Under the pieces are notes generated by a model that did not search any database, was not told the DNA's origin, and worked only from the letters and a program-made list of their open reading frames with translations. A stretch of DNA of 64,000 bases from Holothuria scabra (taxonomy: Eukaryota; Echinodermata; Holothuroidea; Aspidochirotida; Holothuriidae). Of this stretch, positions 21,760 through 35,700 are shown piece by piece (the first letter of the stretch is position 1; the number at the start of each line of letters is the position of its first letter). The position numbers and the translations under genes were made by a program. The stretch spans positions 8,509,787 through 8,573,786 of the forward strand of contig CM074195.1 in NCBI GenBank assembly GCA_037179385.1, in the 5' to 3' direction.

Positions 21760-23440
21760 TTCTCAAACTTGGTACACAGATACCCCATACTGAGAGGAAG
21801 AACCCTATTGATTTTGGTGGAGGTCAAAGGTCATTTGGGGTCACATGGGGTCAAACCCCCAAATCCTTGTTTACACGATATCTCAAGATACGAAACTTGG
21901 AATAATTTCAAACTTGACATGTTGATGTGCTATGATGCAAGGAAGAACCCTATTAATTTTGTTGGCGGTCAGAGGTCATTTGGGGTCACATGGGGTCAAA
22001 CCCCGAAATCCTTGTTTGCACAATATCTCATGGCAGGGAACCTGGATTCCTTTCAAACTTGATATGTTGATGCATTATGAGGTGAGGAAGAACCCTATCT
22101 ATTTTGGTGGAGGTCAGAGGTCATTTGGGGTCACACAGGGTCAAACCTCGAAATCCTTATTTACACTATATCTCAAGGTAGGAAACTTGGATTCATTTCA
22201 AACTTGATGTGTTTATGTGTTATAATGTAAGGAAGGACCGGATATATTTTCATGGAGGTCAAAGGTCCTTTGGGCTCACATGGGGTCAAACCCTGAAATC
22301 CTTGTTTACACTATATTTCAAGGTAGGAAACTTGGATTCATTTCAAACTTGATATGTTGATGGGTTATAATATAAAGAAGAATCCTATATATTTTGGTGG
22401 AAGTCAAGGGTTGTTTGGGGTCACGTGACTGCAAATGCCCAAATCCTTGTTTTCATGATATCCCATGGCAGGAAACTTGGATTAATTTCAAACTTGCTAC
22501 GTTGATGCGTTATGATGTAAGAAAACACCAGTCCTATTTTCGTAGAGGTCAAAGGTCATTTGGGGTCACATGGGGTCAAATCCCAAAATCCTTGTTTACA
22601 CTTTATCTGAAGATAGGAAACTTGGATTAATTTCAAACTTGATATGTTGATGCGTTATGATGTAAGGGAGAACCCAGTTACTTTTGGCGGAGGTCAAAGG
22701 CCATTTGGGTTCACATGGGGTCAAACCCCGAAATCCTTGTTTACATGATACATCATGGTATGAAACTTGGATTCATTTCAAACTTGATATGTTCATGCAT
22801 TATGATGTAAAGAAGAATCCTATACATTTTGGTGGAGACCAAAGGTCATTTGGGGTCAGAAGGGGACAAATCCTGAAAACCTTTTTAACACAATATCTCA
22901 AGGTAGGAAGCTTGGAATGATTTCAAACTTGATATGTTGATGGGTTATGATGTGAACCCTATTGATTTTGGTAAAGGTCAAAGGCCATTTGGGGTCATAG
23001 GGGGTTAAACTCAGAAAAACCTGTTTAGGATAGCTCAAGGTACGAAAGTGGATGGCTTTCATAATTAGTATGTGGATGAATTATGGTGAGAAGATGGTCT
23101 GTATAAGGTTTTTTTGTGGAGGTGAAAGGATATCTGGGGTCATGATCGGTCAAACTTTGAAAAAAACTTGTCAAAATGGGATATCTCAAGGTAGGAAACT
23201 GGGATGGATTTTGTAATTAGTATGTGGATGTGTTATGGTGAGTTGAAAGTACTGTACCTGTTGTTTTTGGTGGAGGTCAATGGTCATCTGGTATCACCTG
23301 GTATCAAACTCTGAAAACCTTGTTTGCAGAATATCTTAAGGCACAGTATGAAATTTGGCTTTTTGAATATAGAAATGTTTTGGTTAAAAGGAAAACCAGT
23401 TACTTACAGGTGGAGTCAAAGGTCACTTAGAGTCACCGGT
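21760..23440. repeat. Satellite array, 145-bp period, about 12 units
   Basis: Each unit contains GGTGGAGGTCAAAGGTCATT, then TGGGGTCACATGGGGTCAAA, then AAATCCTTGTTTACA, TATCTCAAGGTAGGAAACTT and TTTCAAACTTGATATGTTGA. The AGGTCA core falls at 21821, 21966, 22111, 22256, 22401, 22546, 22691 and 22836, exactly 145 bp apart. More diverged cores follow near 22975, 23120, 23274 and 23413. The first eight units have no net length change; the right end is decayed. Because 145 is not a multiple of three, frames shift from unit to unit and the array is not coding. It ends about 340 bp before the first coding exon of the SIX6OS1-like gene. Confidence 0.95.
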
Positions 23441-23776
23441 TGTTACAAGAAATGTAGCATTTTACTGAAAAGAGCATGTATGTATCATCGAAACCTCAAT
23501 GCATTTTTGCATTCTGGTTGTAGAAGTGGACAGGGGGTAGAGAATTTTACCCACCTTCTAGAAAGGTGGGGGGGGGAGGATTGGAAACCCAGATAGGTGG
23601 TCTGTTCTGTTGAAAAGCTATGCCCTTCAACACCTTTAGGCTCCTATGCTGCATAGTAAGCTTACCTTTTTTGAGCAAGCTTATAGTCTTTTTCCAGTGG
23701 AATGTTTTCAGAAAGGCCTCTGATGAAAGGTTTCTTTTTATGCTCAATTCTCGTTTCTGTGTTTGCATTTTACCAG
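23441..23776. other. Presumed 5' intron end of the SIX6OS1-like gene
   Basis: Positions 23760-23776 end in TTTGCATTTTACCAG, a good splice acceptor. This implies at least one untranslated exon upstream that was not located. A G-run at 23565-23577 is present. Confidence 0.5.
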
Positions 23777-23783
23777 GTTGATA

Positions 23784-26700
23784 ATGTCATCATTGCATGG
23801 TGCCAGTGTTACTGCAGGAGATGGTCAAGATGAAGGCATCAGTGACTTAGATAAAATCCTGAGAAATTTGGGTAAGATTACTGGGAAAATGTGTGGCTAT
23901 GTTCAGTAAAGAATATCGTAATGTCATTTTTGACTGAAGCATAATAGTGTGTCTAGAAGTTACAAAAATTTGATTGGATATGAGTTATTTGTGTATTTTC
24001 GTTTAAGTTAAGGACATAAGATTCCAAAATCATGAAAACCCTTTTGTGGGTCTCATCATATCACTGTTGTAGCCCATGTAAACCCACTTTTGGCATTTCT
24101 TAAAAAGTGCATACTGTAGGTGGTGACCAATTTTGGGGTCCTGTGATTTCCTCATAAGGAAAGTCACACAATACCAGTCAGTTGGCAGTCACAGTATAGT
24201 TCCAATGGAGTCTAGTGGTTTGTAGTTTCCAAATACTGTAAGAAATTCGAATTTTTATGCTCTGTGGTATGATGTGTATAAAATGAATGTGGAATTCTTT
24301 GTTTGACTGCTTTATTGTATTTTTATTCTCAGGTATTTTGTACCTCCCCTCTGTTTGCAGTCATTTTAAGTTGGCTCATATTTTGATATCCAAGGCTTGA
24401 ATTTTTCCTCTCTTCCCATAATTTGCCCTTGATCATAACTTCTTTGATTATTTTTAAAATGCTACAGAAAAGAGAAAACAGTACAAACTAAAATGATAAC
24501 TTTTCATGTAATTGGAGTCCTTGCCTACATGAATCCGGACAGCAAGTAATGATCTAATTTCTGGAGTCAGTTGGCCATAACTGGGGTCTATCACCTTTTA
24601 TTCTTTCAGTTGTCTTGCTCACCTATACCACGGATTGCTGTACACTATAAATTGCATCTTGATTCCTCCAATTGCACTGAATATGAGGGTGTGAAATGCA
24701 AGTAGACAATAAATAAAGACGATTTAAGGCTAATGGACCCTGTTAATGGCTACCTACAGTCACTGAATACAAGTGCTGATCGGATTCGTCTAATGAATGT
24801 CTGAACACAACACTGTACCAATGGTTCTTTTTTCTTTTGTCTTGATGTTTGGTACCAAGACAAAAGAATCTTCAACCTTGCATGTTTTTCTGTCGTTGAT
24901 ACAGTATTTATCACCTCTGCCCAAGTGCCCATCTAAAAACTGCATTGTTGCTATGGCTCCTTTTTATTTTTTGGCAGCATGTGCATACATATGTATATAT
25001 ACTTTCCATTCACTTGATCAATTAAATTGATACATATTTGTAGTTTTTTTTTTGCAGAATTGGAGAATAAACAGGAGGCACGCTTGTTGGAAAAGGAAAA
25101 ACAGCAGATACTAGGTAAGTATGCAGTATATACATACTAAATATATGTTGGAAAAGGGAAAAGTCCCTTATAATTTTGTTTTGAAGGGCGACAGCACTGG
25201 TTGCCCCAAATATATTTTGGATCAATTGCAGTCCTGAAGTTAACCTTTAATCATCTTCAGAGAATTTTATCCATGATGCATGCTGTGAACCATGCTTTGA
25301 ATTTGACGTTTTTCGTGACTTGCACCGACACCAACGCTCATGCCAAACCACTGTTGGGAATACAACTGTTTGCACACCAAGACAAAGATCTGGAACTGAG
25401 AAAATTCTATACAATATATTCTCTTGCATGAATCTTGTGAACAATTTAAAGAGAAAATTGTTGCATGCAATATTCTGTTCATTTGCGATTCAAATTGGTT
25501 TTCATATGTAATACAAATATATCCAGTGGTACAAACATCGACATGTGGAAGGGAAGACATAAAGGACACTTGAAGAGGGAAAAAAATTATGAAAGCTAGT
25601 GACCACTCAGAGTTTAAATAAACTAAAACTTTTCAATACAAACATCATAGTAGCCATTTATGAAGTAAAAGATACACTGTACACAGTTGTTAAAACTGAG
25701 GTGATCACATTTTGCCTGTTGTACAGTACATCAGTGCCTTTTAATCCTGCAGTGGCCGCCTTCGATGTGGCAAGTTTTATGCTCTCTGAGGGCTGGTGGA
25801 ACAGTAGCAATAACATGCCCCAAAATGACATCCATAGGCTCTTGACCATGTGACCAAGGGTAATGACCCTTCTCGTTGTTGTGGTGGAATTTCGGGTTGC
25901 TACTGGTGATTTCGATCTCCTCATGACAAGGTAAAGGAGTGCATGCCTGATGCTCTCTGGCTGTATCTGAAATGTTACAATGGGCACAAGAGGATTAAGA
26001 CTGCAATCTAAGACAATCATTGTCCTAGCTCATCTTCAATTTATTTCATTTCATCACTGTCTGGCAGCTCTTGAGAGATCTATTAATGAGAAACAGGAAG
26101 GAATTCAGAAGATTGAGGATGATCTCTGCAAATTTGATGAGGATGCTAAAACACTTCATCGTCAGTTTAGACAAAACAAGGATAATGCTGAGAGGTCAGT
26201 GTATATTTCTTCTGGTGGTGATGATATAGCAAATGTTATTCTGGTTTAGGACTTTGATTAATTATGCTTTGTCTTTATTGGTAAAAATGTAAGCTGAATT
26301 GTTTCTTTTAATCTTTTAAAACTTGTGATGTTTATAGTTGTATTAAAAATAAACATTCAGGGATTCATGAAAGGGACTGTTCCAATCAAAGTTTAACAGA
26401 GAACATTAAAGGTCAGGAGCAGTAATCCCAAATTGAAGAAGTGTAGTAGACCGTCCAGTTTCATGATTGGCTGTTGGGAGTAGTCATGTGACAATGTTTT
26501 TTCTCTTCAAATGTGAAATTTACCAGAGATAACTGCTTGGTTTACCTTGAATATGGAATAGTAAAGTCATAAAATGTAATGAAATATACTTAGAAGAGAA
26601 ATAAGATGAAAATTGTGTTATTTAGCCTTTTCTTCAAAATAAGTTTGAGGGGACTTCTCTTGACCTTTAACCTTTTGTTTCAACACGTCATTCTCCCTTT

Positions 26701-29700
26701 CTAAACTGATTGTTTACCAGGATATGGAAACATTGAAGAGGCCTTTCAGTTGGAGAATCATGGACTATATGTTTTCATTGAATGAAAGTTTCATGCTATT
26801 TGTCAGGTAGCAAAATTCCACTCTAATGTAAGACAAGCTCCAGCCTTTATGCACTACTGTACACTTAAAGCAATCATGACATTAGATGGTGATCACAGAC
26901 TACTGCTGCCTCTTTAAGTTCTTTAAAACATTCCCTTAAGACCCACCTTTTTACAGAGAGTTATAATCTTAATTAGTCTTTTGCTTTTATCTGTGCTGCA
27001 GACACTGTATTTTGTTTAGGTTTTTCAGCTTTTATCACTTTCATCCTTTGTATCTACCTCTAGTTTTACCTCATTTTGCATTTTATCTTATTGTATTATG
27101 TACTCTTTAATTTGTTATGCGCTTTGAGCTTTTTATGATAAAGCGCACTTACAAGTGTCTTTTAATAACAATAACAATCATTTCTTGTTGTCAGTTCTAA
27201 GTCAGTGTTCAAATGTGGTGCAATTAAGTTGAGTTCCAAAAAAGAAATTTTAAAAACAAACTCTCATTGTATTTTTAACATGCTGAGAAGAGTTGCGTTA
27301 TTGGTTATTTTCCTTTCTAATCATTCCTTTGAACAGCTTGAGGAAACATGCTGATGTTTTGAGTCACCATGGAGATTCTCTGGAGACCAAGCTTTTGCAA
27401 ATGCAGGAAAAATATACTTCCACCAGGTTGGTGCAAAAGTTAAATGAATATTCATTGTTGGTCCTGTTTTATCCACTTGTGTAGAATCAGAATACCCACA
27501 AAAATTTGTAGATGTGGGAGAGAGCTGATTCTCCCCCTCCCCATCGTATATATATATACTTTTTTGGAGGGGAGGGGGAAGCATTTGCAATGTTAAGATT
27601 TGATTTCCTCCTTTCAGCTTGTTGGAGAATTTCATGTAGTGTGAGTCTATTGTTATTGAATGGCATCTTACTGTATCTGTACAATGTGGTCCTTCGTTCT
27701 ACATTAATACTGGCAGGCTGGTGCCCTAGAACTATTGTATAATAGGTGAATTTTCAGCTATGTTCATTTTGGGATGATTTACATTGTATGGTCTCTTGGA
27801 AGTTTTGTCTTGTTCAGCTCGTTGGAGATGATTTGTTTGCCCAGAGGTTTTGGGTAGCTGAGCAGAACTGTATACAGTAGGCTGCATCTAATACTTTTCT
27901 TTAAAAATAAAGGGACAAGGGGGAATTCCCCTGTTTGCTTCCCCTTGGGGAACGGGTGGTAATTTTGAGAGAAGCTCAGGGTAGTCAAAATTTTTGTGAG
28001 TAGCAGGCTGCACAGGCAATATAAGAAGGGTGCACCTGGGGACATGACCTGTGCACGTGGAGCGCGAAGCCCAAACGGGTGGGGTCCAGGGGCCCCCCTT
28101 AGGGCCTCTGGTGGGGTCCAGGGGCAATGCCCTGGTTCCAGGGGGCGAAGCTCCCGGACGCTCCTGGGTTTTAGGGTCTGAAAAAGGCTCAAGAACACTG
28201 TTTCAGGGACAAATATCCTGATATTTTTTTGGTTAAATAATTGGGATCCATCTTCAGCAATAAAATCTCAACCAAATACAAAAAGTTGGTCGTCCTGCCC
28301 ATTCATTTTTGAAATTTTGGGAACTGTAGGGATGTTCATGAAATAGACCATGGGTGGGCTATTGTATAGAGCACAGTTCTCCATTGGGCCAATGGACCCT
28401 ATTGACAGCAGGTCCAACTGCTTATATATGGCATTCATATTCTCTTCACAATCTGACTTGTTCGGTAAAGACTCTACATTGTTCAATTTAGTAGGTGTGT
28501 GTTATTTTAGATAAATTTCTCATTTTATTGTTTCTTTGGAGCAGAAAGGAGAGGTCCATAAAGTTAGACCACTACCGGTCCATCTGGAACAATTACTTGG
28601 AGACCTATGAGTCTTCCCCTCGAGCTAAGGTCTGGAGGGCTCGCCATGAAGAGGTAGAAATGGGCGTGAGAAATCTTATGGAGCAAGCAGAGACAGTACA
28701 AAGGTTGAAGGAGGCAATACAAGAGATAGAGACGAAACTAAGCCAAGGTAAAACCATTCCTGGCAAAATGTACACCAATCATTGCCTAATTTGACATGTT
28801 TAAAACTGCTATTTTTGGGTTGGATTGGTTCTGGCTTTTGTAAAATGCCTTTATCCAATACAGTTTTTATGTAACAAATTTTAGTTAACAACATTGCAAT
28901 TTTTATTCATATTTCATATGAATATGCATTCTTAAAATCATTGTAACATCAAGCAGTTGACGCTATTCAGGTCTGTCCTCAACACTCTTTTACAAAATAT
29001 GGCCTAAACTGAGTGACTAGTCCTTGTTTAAGCATTTGATATTCAAAATAACTTTGCCTTTTTTGCCTGAATATTGAACGTCTTTTCTCTGTTTGTGTCA
29101 ATCTTGATTATTTTGTCCAGATTTTTCTGTTCTCATAATGTGTTTTACATGTTTTAAGGCATTCTTTTCAAATTGATTTAATTCTATGGTTGATGCAGGA
29201 GGGGCATATTGGGGCAGAGGAATGGGACGAAAGGGGTTGGTGGCCGGGAGTTTTCCTGTGCAGTACCAAGACTTATTCAGTTTAATATGAAGGCAGGGTC
29301 AGAAATATGGCAAAGTGAATGCTCTAGGTTGGAGGGAAGACCACTCTGTGACAAATTTGTCATAACACTGAGGATGAGCTTTCTGGACCAGTTTTGGCAC
29401 TATATTGTCTCTTTGTGGCCCTACACTCACTGTATACAGATTGTGACTGTTGTTGATGACTATAAAATAAATTCAAACAGTCAAGGGATGTTCTGATTTA
29501 GTGTGGCATAACAGGGGTCCATCAGGTTTTATTTTCAAATTGTTTGCTTATCATGAATGATTGTACACTTAAATTCCTTGATTCCCTAAATTACTCTGAA
29601 TATGAGGATTTAAAGTTGCATATAAACAATAGAATTAAGACAATTTAAAGCTGATGGACCCCATTAATGACCGACTTCACTAGCTGCTCACATCTGTCTA

Positions 29701-32700
29701 TATACATGTATACATACAGGAATGTGCCTATTTGATTCTGAGTGCCAGGTATTCTTAATTTGAATGCATCATTGGGGAGAGGTATAGACGAAGGCTAAGA
29801 GGAGGGTGTCCTCTCCCCTTTGGAAAATTTTTGACATTCACTGTTATTGGCTCAACACTACTGTGGATGTTACTGAATGATCTTGAATAATTGTAGGAAT
29901 TGTTATAATGGTTTAGGAAACTGAAAACAGAGCCGGGTGTTTTTCATCATTTTGGGATAAGTACTAGGTGAAATGTGTGAGTGCCAGGTGTCGAGACCCG
30001 CTTCTGCCCAGTGTGGGCACATTCCTGATATATCATACAAAATTTCCCAAAAATTTCCACATTTTGGTTGCAAACAAGCTTATTGCTCTGTTGTGTTTTG
30101 TTCCTTTTTTCCAGTTACTGTTTTCCTGCTTTCAATTTTGGTCTTCATTCCTTTATGATGTTCAATCAAATGTACATGTTTGCATCTGCTTAAAGAGGTA
30201 CAGTATTATGCTGTGAGAGGACATTTCAATATTTTTGGATACTTACTTAAAATAAGCCTTGTCTTTTACCATGGGATAGTTTTTCCTAAAATTGCCTACC
30301 ACTGAACAGTCTTAAATCCTAACTGTCATCTGAGCAGAGTTTGTTAATCCATCTTGATGCTGGGGCCTACAGACATGCCATTCCCACTCTTATTGGGGTT
30401 AACCATCTCAGAGCCAACATGGTCAAAATGAGATAAAGATGGAGTCGCAATATGTGGTTGTATCATTTATTATCCGTTCTGAAGTGATAAATCCTGATAC
30501 CACCTTGAGCGGCTATTAACTGTGGGTGGAAACATGTTGGAAAATCTCTGTGTTTCACTCAAAATGTAAAGATTTTAGACAATTTAGTACGTAATTTGAC
30601 TAAGGATTATTTTGTATATTTGTAATGCTAAATTTACATTCTGGAACCAATGAATTTTGCCAGTTCTGCCTTTCATCCTAATGAAATCTACTATTTTTTA
30701 AGAATTGTAAATATTGGATGTAAATCATAAATTATTAAGGCCTTGCCAAACTTGGAGCATGATTACACTGAGAAGTATTTTGCCGTACTGAAGCAATGAC
30801 TTTTGATTTATTTAATTTGGTACGTTATGTTAATGTCATATAGACAATTATTTTGAGAGATGTACATATTTCATAAAAATAAATTATGAGTAAAAAGTAC
30901 TTTAGAAGAGTGAAGCAGACAGTGGAAATTGATTTATGGAGCAATGTCATAGGTCAGATATTTTGCTTGATGGATAGATAGATGGATGCACAGATGGATA
31001 GATGGACAAACAGATGGATGGATGGATGGTTGTGGAAAAATAAGATGATATAAAATCCTAATAAGACAGTAAATGTCAGTAAAACATGTAAAAGTTGCAA
31101 GCATTAACAGATAAAATCAATAAAGATGAAGTAGGCCTACAGCAGGGCTTGATTTTCATGGTTGTCCGATTGTCCGGGACAACTAAAATTTAATATGGAC
31201 AACCAAAAGTTGGAAGTTTGTTGTCAGATGGACAACCATTTTTCTCTCACAATGAATTACAGTCAAGCAGCTTGCTTTCATGTGATTGAAGAAATACTGT
31301 TGACTGATCAACTCTTTCAAATTTTTCCATCATACAATTTCAGACCCCAAGTGTTTTTGTCTTGGAAAAATCTTTTTTTTTATTCTTCAAGACTAAATGT
31401 TTTGGACAACCAAATTTTCTTTCGGACAACTAAAAATACTGAAATGGTTGCCCCAAGGACAACCATAAATTTTTCTGAAAATCGAGGCCTGCTACAGACA
31501 TGTAAAAAATATTTCAACTGAAATATGAAGGGACAAAGCAGTCACCCCAAACTTATTTTGAGACTTATTCCTCATAATTTTCCTTTTATTTCCTGTTTCA
31601 AATATATTTCATCATATTTCAGGACATAATTAATTCAAGGTAAATGGAGCATTTGGCCTGTAGGAAATTTCACAATTGAGAAGGACAAATTTTGTCACAT
31701 GATTCTTATGAGCCATTCATGAAACAGAATAGTCTACTAGACTAATTCAAGTTGGAGTGACCGCTTTTCCCCTTTATTATTGACTTTCAGTTAGAATTTC
31801 ACAAAAAATTATATTGTCACTCGGTGTTTATTTTTAATCATATCTGCTTCATTTTACAGATGCTGCTAAAGAAAACTGGAAGACTTGGATAATAGAAATG
31901 TATCCTTTTCTAGCATGATGCAAACCTTAAAGTCTACTAGCTAGTTGTACTTTTTCTTCAAGGGATATTGTAATAGACCTGTTTAAAAATTGAATTAAGA
32001 AGGATTGTAGAATGTTGTTTTGAAATTTGATTTTTTTCAATGGCCTTTTAAAAAGCAGAGAACAACAAAAAACCACCACAAGTTGCACTCTTTTCTTCAA
32101 AGGATATACGCATAGACTCATTTCCAATATTGAATTACAAAGGATTGTGGGATGCTGTTTTGAATTTTCCTTTTTTCAATAGCACTTTACAATGCAAAGA
32201 ACAACAAAAGCTAACAGTCTTTCCCATAATCCTTTGTAACAGCTATTTGGAAAATGCCCTATTGCAGAACTAATCATGGGTCTAAAAAATCAGGACATTT
32301 CATTGCTCCTTGTTGGGAGATTTTAGAATTCAGAGGGAAATTCATCTTTTTCATACATGAAAAGATTAAAAAGTGCGTGAGATTTTTAACTTGCTTCTCG
32401 GGGAAAAAAATTTTTTAGCACCGTTGAATTTTCAGTACATCATCTGTCAGTCTGCTGTGTTGCATGCTGCATCAAATGGCAGTAGGCCTAGGCCCTGCTT
32501 GTCCTTTCATCAATTATTATTGAACAGTGTTTAAGCTCTTCTGTGAAAATATTTCAATATTGAACAGGGCTTCGGGTGTATTTAATGTGAGGTAAGAAAA
32601 AAAGAAGAAAAAAAAAATTTTTTTTGGCATAGTAATGGTTTTTGAAATGGGTGCATGGGAGACTTTGCACCACTGCCAAAAGTTATAACCATAGGGGTCG

Positions 32701-35700
32701 ATCATTTAAGTGAAAATGCATCATAGACATTACAGCATGGATGGACTGGTAATTTCATCTAGTTTTTTTTTTGTTTACCACTTGCAGAAGTTGGTAATTG
32801 ATCACTCTTTTTGATTCATTATTTGGGGTCACCAGAGGTCAAAAGGCAAAATCTCCCAAATTTCCCTTTTGGCAAGGAATCACTAAGCCTCTGGGCTTTC
32901 TGATTAAACGTTTGATAGTTTCATAGAACTTGAAGGCCTAAAGAAGGATTTAGGTTTTAATTAAATCATTTAATATGAGTTGATGGTTTGTTTCCAGTAG
33001 ATTTTTACTGTTGCCCTTAATTTCATATGTTAGTGCAAAGACAAAAGTGTCATCGTCATCAGTGCTGAAAGATATAGATGAGGTGAAGAAAAGAAATAAG
33101 GCCTTAAGAGAAGAGATAGTAACAGCCAATCAGGAAAAGATGGTAGGTACTATAGACAAATCAAGACAGCAAGCTGTGGTCTGATTTTAGTTGGCCATAA
33201 CCGGGGTCTATCACCTTTTAATCTTTCAGTTTCTTTGCTGAGCTGTATCATGGATGCATGCACTCTAAATTGTATCTTGATTCCCTCAATTTCACTGAAT
33301 ATGACGGTTTGAAATTCATGTAGACAATAAATAGAGAAGATTTAAGGCTTATGGACTCCTCTTACGGCTGTGCCTATACAGTCACCAAAAACAAGCGCTG
33401 ATCAGATTCATCTATAAGAAATAAATGAAATGCGTAAAGAGAAAATAATTGTTCATGTTGTGATGTTGCATCTTAAGAGTTCAACAAAGACACCCCAGTA
33501 GATCAAAGGTGGTGTGGGGTGTAACTGGTATCTGAGTTTGTTATATGATGTGTACCCTCAAATGAGCTATGCTTTCATTGTGTTCGCACTGTATGAAAAG
33601 CAATTAACACATATACTTTGACTGGCATGTTAGCTAATCCCACATGTTAAATAACTTTTGTGCATTTTGTTTTATGTGGTACTGTCAATCAATTGATCAG
33701 AAGAATGTGAAACCTGACTACATTTCATGTATGTAGTGTGCATTCCTTCCTCCCTGATGTGATAAGATGATATCAGGTAGAGAAGGAGAATCGGTTGTAA
33801 GAAGTAATGAAAGTTTTATAATGTGAATGTTACTTAGTTGGCAGCTATTTATTCACTCAATGTTATTTGAGTTACATAGTATACAGTTACTTGTGATGTG
33901 CATCCATGAGTTGATGGATTGCTAGTTTGGTTGCAATAAAGTCTGTTTCTCCTCTTGGGTAAATTCAGTCTATGTTCATCTTGACTTCAGTTTCCCTGCC
34001 CACGTTTGAAATGAAAATGTTAAAGTACTTTAAATCTTAAGATTTTTCATGTCAAATACTACCCCATTGGATTTTTTGTAAACACCCATTGACAGTATTA
34101 GTTAGATAGAGGTTTACAGCTTGATCAGTATCTGGTTTAGGTTGGGCTGCCCATGGCCCCATTTCCCTGTTGTGGCTCACTGGCTTGTTTTGCCTACTCC
34201 ATCATTGTTTATTGCTGAACACCAAGCACAGTAGTAGTAGGTTCCATTTTCAAAGTCTAAGGTATGATTCATGCAGGAGTTGGACTCCAGACTGGCTGAA
34301 AGTGGTATGTTCCTAGCACTTAACACCTATTGACAGAGGCTGTCTGTGTAAAGTGTTTATATAGTTCATGATACAGAGCAATTCTTTTAACTAATTTGAG
34401 TGGGTGAGAAACCTGTTAAACTAGTTGTCAAAGATACTGCAAATTTTCTTTTTAAGGGATATAAGTTCAGACTCTTTTCATGATATTCTTCAGAAATTTA
34501 TAGCAGGTGTTTTACCAATATTTTCTTGTCACATATGTAAGGAATATCAATTCTAAATTATTAAAATAATATCTCTATACTTCCAGAGAAAGGCTGCCAT
34601 TGAAAGTGCTGCTGCTCAAGTACAGCACAGAGAAGAAACAAACCAACCCATTTCTGATAGTTGCAATCCGACCCCTGTCAGGTAAGGATGGGTTGTGGCA
34701 GGTCTAGAGGATAAAGTAAGTATTTTAGTGACAAATAACAAATGAATAAAAAGTAAATATGTGTTTGATTTCTAGTTCCTTTTGAAGGCTTCAAATTTTC
34801 AAAGAAATGTTTCTGTAATAGCAGTGAATTGTCTGATGGGAAATTGTGTTGTCCTTCAGTTAGCTTGTTAGATGAGGTTTTATGACTCAGTTTTTAACAT
34901 ATTGGTATTCCAGTTGTAGCTCACAGGTTTGAATTCCCCTGTTCCATTGCTTATTCCAAGCACGAAGCACAATGACAGTAGTTTCCATTTTTAAAGTCTT
35001 TTGCATGACCTGTCCAGGGGCCGATTCCACAAAAACTTATGCACAATCTTAAGTTTGATTCCCCATACTTAAATCAACAGTAAATCATACTTAAGATTGT
35101 GCGTAACTCTTTGTCAAACCGGCCCCAGGAGTCAAACTCCGCACCTCCTGAATGGGAAGTTCATGTTAGAGAATGTTCACTTAGCTATTTCAAATGGGTT
35201 TTGACTGACTTAAAAATTGAATTCTGCTTGTATTGATCTTACTTGTTAAAGGTCCTTAATAGAAGTCATTATTAAATATTCTGTACAGACTTCATAAAAT
35301 TCTCATTATAGAAAATGGGAACTCATTGATGGAATCCCTTCAGGTCTGTAATATTTATCCTTCTTTTTCAAAAGAAAAAAATGTAAATGATATTATAGGT
35401 GAAACAGTCTTTTGTGTATCTGCCATTTCAGTACCTCAGCCACTTCACTGCCAGCATCAAGCCAATTACTGCCAAACTCAACTACAACACTGCCAAACTT
35501 ACTAACCCCTATGCCAAACTCCCCCGTACCAGTGCCAAATTCATCATCATACTCTTGTGTGCCAAGACTATTCTTCCCATCTCCAGCACCTAGTGTGCAG
35601 AAGTCACCACCACATGGTAAAGCTGTTCGCCAACATCCCCCTCAACCCTCTCCTAGCCGATATATTCAGATCCCACAGCTGCCTCAGGTAAAGATAGTGC

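Noticed and set aside
21769..22920. Four overlapping open frames of 78-97 codons with similar peptides in the satellite
   Set aside because: The similarity comes from the 145-bp DNA repeat. The period is not a multiple of three, so frames change between units, as expected for non-coding tandem DNA.
25658..26020. 120-codon minus-strand frame
   Set aside because: It overlaps a decayed relative of the TTAA MITEs and the start of a SIX6OS1-like exon on the other strand.
27779..28198. 139-codon minus-strand frame rich in Pro and Arg
   Set aside because: The open frame follows the GC-rich repeat at 27996-28195, where stop codons are rare on both strands. It has no domain or splice support.
31162..31521. 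119-codon frame
   Set aside because: It lies almost exactly on the inverted-repeat element at 31143-31491, and repeated NQ/DN words reflect the GGACAACC DNA repeats.
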